Shown in pieces: positions 60,833-64,000 of a stretch of DNA of 64,000 nucleotides (positions are counted from its first letter, which is position 1; each line of letters begins with the position of its first letter). This DNA is from Modestobacter sp. VKM Ac-2986 (lineage in GTDB: Bacteria; Actinomycetota; Actinomycetes; Mycobacteriales; Geodermatophilaceae). The notes beneath the pieces were generated by a model that did not search any database, was not told where the DNA came from, and was given only the letters and a program-made list of their open reading frames with translations. Position numbers and translations under genes: made by a program. The stretch spans positions 310,001-374,000 of the forward strand of contig NZ_JAPVBH010000001.1 in the NCBI RefSeq assembly GCF_026967795.1, written 5' to 3'.

Positions 60833-60868
60833 CCCTGCCCCGGTCGCCGTCGGGCGGCCGGGGCAGGG
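60833..60868 (+). terminator. Terminator of the three-gene signalling operon
   Basis: CCCTGCCCCGG-T-CGCC (60833-60848) pairs with GGCG-G-CCGGGGCAGGG (60853-60868) across GTCG, one mismatch. It begins 7 bp after the second kinase stop. The next 139 bp to 61008 hold only the upstream region of the alcohol dehydrogenase. Confidence 0.75.
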
Positions 60869-61007
60869 CACGCCACCCGCCAGGCATGCGGTGGGGGCCT
60901 GCGGGGAAGGAGGAGGGAACACTGCCGCGTCGTGGCGCACGGACCCGTGTCCTGGGTGCGCCGGACCGCTCCACGTCCCCCTCTCGACATCCCTGGAGAA
61001 CCACCAC

Positions 61008-62051
61008 GTGCTGACCGTCAACGCCCGTTCCACCGCCTCCTCCGGAGCGCCCTTCACGGCGACCACCATCGAGCGCCGCGACCTGGGCCCGCACGACGTG
61101 CTCATCGACGTCGCGTTCGCCGGCATCTGCCACTCCGACATCCACACCGCCCGCGGCGAGTGGGGCGAGACCCTCTTCCCGCTCACCCCCGGTCACGAGA
61201 TCGCCGGCACCGTCTCCGCCGTCGGCTCCGAGGTCACGAAGTTCGCCGTCGGCGACCGCGCCGGCGTGGGCTGCATGGTCGACTCCTGCCGCGAGTGCGA
61301 GCACTGCCTGGCCGGCGAGGAGCAGTACTGCCTCAAGGGCTTCACCGACACCTACGGCGCCATCGGCAAGGACGGCCGGCCCACCGAGGGCGGCTACTCC
61401 GAGAAGATCGTCGTCGACGAGGAGTACACGCTGCACATCCCCGAGGGCATCGCCCTCGACGCCGCGGCCCCGCTGCTCTGCGCCGGGATCACGCTCTACT
61501 CCCCGCTGCGGCACTGGAACGCGGGCCCGGGCAAGCGGGTCGGCATCGTCGGCCTCGGCGGGCTCGGCCACGTCGGCGTCAAGATCGCCGCGGCCATGGG
61601 CGCGGAGGTCGTCGTGCTCAGCCAGTCGCTGAAGAAGCAGGAGGACGGGCTGCGCCTGGGCGCCAGCGCCTACTTCGCCACCAGCGACCCCGACACCTTC
61701 ACCTCGCAGGCCAACACCTTCGACCTGATCATCTCCACGATCTCGGCGAACGTGGACATGGGCGACTACCTGGGCCTGCTCAAGCTGGACGGCGCGCTGG
61801 TCAACGTCGGTCTGCCCGAGCAGCCGCTGCAGGTGCCGGCGTTCCCGCTGCTCGGCGGCCGCCGCAGCCTGGCCGGCTCGATGATCGGCGGCATCCGCGA
61901 GACCCAGGAGATGCTGGACTTCTGCGCCGAGCACGGCGTGGGCTCCGAGATCGAGGTCATCTCCGCCGACCGGATCGACGAGGCCTACGAGCGGGTCGTG
62001 GCCAGCGACGTGCGCTACCGCTTCGTCATCGACATCGCGACGATGGCCTGA
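61008..62051 (+). CDS. Zinc-dependent NAD(P) alcohol dehydrogenase (YahK/CAD-like)
   Basis: This 347-residue medium-chain dehydrogenase has catalytic-zinc ligands in [14 protein letters not shown] (Cys41 region) and PGHEIAGTV (His-Glu). The structural zinc is held by [20 protein letters not shown] (four Cys). The Rossmann motif [20 protein letters not shown] is near residue 180. The pattern matches NADP-preferring YahK/cinnamyl-alcohol-dehydrogenase types that reduce a broad range of aldehydes. The GTG at 61008 ([11 protein letters not shown]) is preceded by GGAGAA at 8 bases. A near-perfect palindromic terminator follows. Confidence 0.92.
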   Translation: MLTVNARSTASSGAPFTATTIERRDLGPHDVLIDVAFAGICHSDIHTARGEWGETLFPLTPGHEIAGTVSAVGSEVTKFAVGDRAGVGCMVDSCRECEHCLAGEEQYCLKGFTDTYGAIGKDGRPTEGGYSEKIVVDEEYTLHIPEGIALDAAAPLLCAGITLYSPLRHWNAGPGKRVGIVGLGGLGHVGVKIAAAMGAEVVVLSQSLKKQEDGLRLGASAYFATSDPDTFTSQANTFDLIISTISANVDMGDYLGLLKLDGALVNVGLPEQPLQVPAFPLLGGRRSLAGSMIGGIRETQEMLDFCAEHGVGSEIEVISADRIDEAYERVVASDVRYRFVIDIATMA

Positions 62052-62090
62052 TGAGCACAGCCACGATGGCCGGCTGACCCGACCGGCACG

Positions 62091-62126
62091 CGAGGGGGAC
62101 GTCACCGGCCGGTGACGTCCCCCTCG
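62091..62126. terminator. Palindromic terminator after the alcohol dehydrogenase gene
   Basis: CGAGGGGGACGTCACC (62091-62106) pairs perfectly with 62111-62126; the centre GGCC continues the palindrome, so the loop is 4 bases. It lies 39 bp after the stop. Confidence 0.75.
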
Positions 62127-62175
62127 TCACGTCCGGACGGGCGTTTGTGCTGGCCGGTGCGGGTAGGGCGGGGGC

Positions 62176-62448
62176 ATGGCCGACGACGACATCGAGATCG
62201 ACGCACAGGGCGAGAACTCCTACCTGGTGGTGCAGCCCAGCGAGCTGGAGGACGTCCGCACCTTCGTGACCGTCTCCCCCGAGGTGATGGACCGGCTGGG
62301 CAGCGACGACGAGGAGGACGTCGTGCGGCGCACCGTGCTGTTCCTGCGCAAGCACCAGGAGGTGGCCGACTTCCCCGAGGTCATCGACCTGGAGGACGTC
62401 ATCGCCGGCTACGACGACTACCTCGAGTCGATGGAGACCGCCGACTGA
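62176..62448 (+). CDS. Small acidic protein, unknown function
   Basis: This 90-residue, strongly acidic soluble protein begins MADDDIEIDAQGENSYLVVQPSELEDVRTFVTVSPEVMDRL and ends EVIDLEDVIAGYDDYLESMETAD. The beta-start followed by a helix with DEEDVVRRTVLFLRKHQEV suggests a small mixed fold. I do not recognise the family; the acidity might fit binding to a basic partner. The ATG at 62176 is clean. The stop lies 9 bp before the presumed GTG of the MOSC gene, so the two are probably cotranscribed. Confidence 0.7.
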   Translation: MADDDIEIDAQGENSYLVVQPSELEDVRTFVTVSPEVMDRLGSDDEEDVVRRTVLFLRKHQEVADFPEVIDLEDVIAGYDDYLESMETAD

Positions 62449-62456
62449 CCGGCGAG

Positions 62457-63032
62457 GTGGTGGAGCTGCCGTTCCACCACGACGTCGAGGTCGTCGGGCT
62501 GCTCGCCGCGCCGGTGCACCGCTACGACGGCCGCCCGGACGCCGGGACGGCGGCGCTGCCCGTGGAGTCGCAGGAGAGCATCGAGGTGCGGGCCGACCTC
62601 GGCGTCGTGGGCGACCGCTACTTCGCCCGGCCCGCCCACCGCGACGCCTCGGTGACCGTGCTCGCCGTCGAGTCGCTGGAGGAGCTGGCCACCGAGCTGG
62701 GCAGCGGACCGTGGGACCCGCTGGCGGCCCGGCGCAACGTCGTCCTGCGCGGCGCCGAGGTCGAGGCGCTGCGCGGTCAGTCGTTCAGCCTGGACTGCGG
62801 CGCGGGGGAGGTGCACCTGGACGGCGGGCGGCCGGCCAACCCGTGCGCGTGGATGGACCTGGTGCTCGGCCCCGGCGCGCACCGCGGGATGCGCGGCCGC
62901 GGCGGCGTGCGCTGCCGGCCCCGCACCGACGGCGTCCTGCGGCTGGGGCCGGCCGTGCTGCGCTCCGCCGTCCCGCTGGACGCCGCCCGCGCCGGTGCGG
63001 CCGTGCGGCCGGCGGCCCGCCGCCCCGCATAG
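62457..63032 (+). CDS. MOSC domain protein
   Basis: This 191-residue protein has MOSC features: GVVGDRYFARPAHRDASVTVLAVESLEEL near residue 50-78, ARRNVVLRGAEVEALRGQSFSL, and the conserved Cys in GRPANPCAWMDLVLGPGAHRGMRGRGGVRC (near residue 128). MOSC domains bind the molybdenum cofactor through this Cys and act in sulfur transfer or N-hydroxylated compound reduction. Two adjacent GTG codons (62457 and 62460) are possible starts; I used the first. It lies directly downstream of the small acidic protein gene and upstream of an MFS transporter. It links functionally to the mod/moa genes at 26-35 kb, though 27 kb away. Confidence 0.83.
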   Translation: MVELPFHHDVEVVGLLAAPVHRYDGRPDAGTAALPVESQESIEVRADLGVVGDRYFARPAHRDASVTVLAVESLEELATELGSGPWDPLAARRNVVLRGAEVEALRGQSFSLDCGAGEVHLDGGRPANPCAWMDLVLGPGAHRGMRGRGGVRCRPRTDGVLRLGPAVLRSAVPLDAARAGAAVRPAARRPA

Positions 63033-63041
63033 GGTCCCCGC

Positions 63042-64000
63042 GTGTCCGAGGTGAGCCAGGTCGACCGTCGCGTCGTGCGCAAGGCCGCCCGCCGGCTGCT
63101 GCCGCTGCTGGTGCTGCTCTACCTGGTCAACTACCTGGACCGGGTCAACGTCGGCTTCGCCGCGCTGAACATGAACGCCGACCTCGGGCTGAGCTCGGCG
63201 GCCTACGGGCTGGGCGCGGGGCTGTTCTTCATCGGCTACTTCGTGTTCGAGGTGCCCAGCAACATCGTGCTGCACCGGGTCGGGGCCCGGCTGTGGATCG
63301 CCCGGATCATGGTCACCTGGGGCCTGGTCGCCTCGGCCACGGCGTTCGTGCAGGGCGAGCTCAGCTTCTACGTCGTGCGGGTGCTGCTGGGCATCGCGGA
63401 GGCCGGCTTCTTCCCGGGCGTGCTGCTGTACCTCACCTACTGGTTCCCGCGGCCCGAGCGCGCCCGCATCGTCGCGCTCACCTTCCTGGCGGTGCCGCTG
63501 TCGTCGGTGATCGGCAGCCCGCTGTCCACGCTGCTCATCCAGCACGGCGAGGGGCTGCTGGGCTTCGACGCGGGCTGGCGGTTCATGTTCTTCGTCGAGG
63601 GGCTGCCCGCCGTCGTCCTCGGCGTGGTCGTGCTGTTCCTGCTCCCCGACCGGCCCACGAGGGCGCGCTGGCTGACCCCCGCCGAGGGGGCCGCGCTGGA
63701 GGCGCACCTGGCCGCCGAGGACGCCGAGGCGGTGGGCCGCGAGGTGCCCACCCGGCAGGCGCTCACCGACCCGCGGGTGCTCGCGCTGAGCGGCGTCTAC
63801 TTCGGCATCGTCTTCGGCCTCTACGTGCTGGCCTTCTTCCTGCCGCAGGTGATCCGCGGCTTCCAGGAGCAGTTCGGGACGACGTTCTCGCTGCTGCAGG
63901 TCGGGCTGGTCACCGCCGTCCCCTACGCGTTCGCCGCCGTCGCGATGGTGCTGTGGGCCCGGCACTCCGACCGGACCGGCGAGCGGGAGGGGCACGTCGC
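63042..64000 (+). CDS. MFS transporter, ACS (anion:cation symporter) family, 3'-truncated
   Basis: The frame opens at GTG 63042 (VSEVSQVDRRVVRKAARRLLP) and is still open at the window end, giving about 319 residues of an expected 430-450. The first membrane helix contains LLVLLYLVNYLDRVNVGFAALNMNADLGL, the signature of the ACS family (D-galactonate, glucarate and phthalate transporters). LLGIAEAGFFPGVLLYLTYWFPRPERAR is the conserved segment of helices 4-5. At least eight hydrophobic segments are present. It probably imports an organic acid by proton symport; the substrate is unknown. It lies 10 bp after the MOSC gene. Confidence 0.9.
   Translation, partial: MSEVSQVDRRVVRKAARRLLPLLVLLYLVNYLDRVNVGFAALNMNADLGLSSAAYGLGAGLFFIGYFVFEVPSNIVLHRVGARLWIARIMVTWGLVASATAFVQGELSFYVVRVLLGIAEAGFFPGVLLYLTYWFPRPERARIVALTFLAVPLSSVIGSPLSTLLIQHGEGLLGFDAGWRFMFFVEGLPAVVLGVVVLFLLPDRPTRARWLTPAEGAALEAHLAAEDAEAVGREVPTRQALTDPRVLALSGVYFGIVFGLYVLAFFLPQVIRGFQEQFGTTFSLLQVGLVTAVPYAFAAVAMVLWARHSDRTGEREGHV

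Noticed and set aside
62051-62077. Eight-codon ATG frame directly after the alcohol dehydrogenase
   Set aside because: Too short to support; it probably arises from a partial duplication of the gene end (repeated GATGGCC).

Overview
The window is about 74% G+C by eye. Coding is dense, GTG starts are common and many stop/start codons overlap (GTGA, ATGA). The gene set points to a high-GC actinobacterium: a very large NAD-glutamate dehydrogenase, a DUF222/HNH gene with an actinobacterial-type LexA box, a GAF-ANTAR protein, DUF3097, DUF4383, an LCP protein and an Eis-like acetyltransferase. The number of SpoIIE/PP2C regulators and DNA-repair genes suggests Geodermatophilaceae (Blastococcus, Modestobacter or Geodermatophilus type). 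That placement is inference from gene content, not from a marker gene. No rRNA, tRNA, CRISPR array, insertion sequence or prophage was recognised, and no gene-free stretch exceeds 300 bases.

Layout. 0-6.6 kb: 5'-truncated NAD-glutamate dehydrogenase, a DRGH nuclease, a small membrane protein and YaaA. 6.8-9.4 kb: a PP2C phosphatase overlapping a GAF-GAF-SpoIIE phosphatase. 9.4-13 kb: a DNA-repair group on the minus strand (spore-photoproduct-lyase-like radical SAM protein, SOS-box-controlled DUF222/HNH protein, exonuclease III). 13-19 kb: acyl-ACP desaturase, LCP cell-wall ligase, VOC protein, small membrane proteins and an orphan NodU/CmcH-type carbamoyltransferase. 19-23.7 kb: a hybrid histidine kinase whose 3' end runs 150 bp antisense into recQ. 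23.9-35.4 kb: a scattered molybdenum region (HTH-TOBE regulator, modABC, MocA-like protein, moaE, moaD, moaA). It is interrupted by an aldehyde dehydrogenase/DUF779 pair, an epoxide hydrolase/MarR pair and a PAS-GAF-SpoIIE phosphatase. 35.5-45 kb: histidine phosphatase, secreted protein, RsbW-type ATPase, MFS plus Eis-like pair, release factor 3, aldo/keto reductase, DUF3097 and a PRC-barrel/DUF2382 stress protein. 45-54 kb: PPK2, glycosyltransferase, degenerate acyltransferase, azoreductase, NDH-2, GAF-ANTAR protein and a divergent G6PDH. 54-64 kb: lipoprotein, M18 aminopeptidase, a three-gene signalling operon (REC/HD-GYP-like plus two tandem paralogous kinases), Zn alcohol dehydrogenase, MOSC protein and a 3'-truncated MFS transporter.

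How the parts work together. Molybdate import (modABC), cofactor assembly (moaA, moaD, moaE), a cofactor-modifying transferase and a MOSC protein are present, but no molybdoenzyme lies in the window. Several phosphatase and ATPase modules (PP2C, two SpoIIE-type, RsbW-type) fit partner-switching control of a stress sigma factor. SPL-like, SOS-controlled HNH, ExoIII, RecQ and YaaA proteins fit a DNA-damage-tolerant lifestyle.

The most notable non-coding structure is two families of short intergenic hairpins, each seen twice. One has GGAGTCCCAG arms (28107-28148 and 41987-42024) and the other CGGAGTGGGTCCG arms (13042-13090 and 43004-43044). Members of a family have identical length but different central sequence. 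One copy sits inside the modB-modC junction. No clearly new multi-gene system can be demonstrated from sequence alone.
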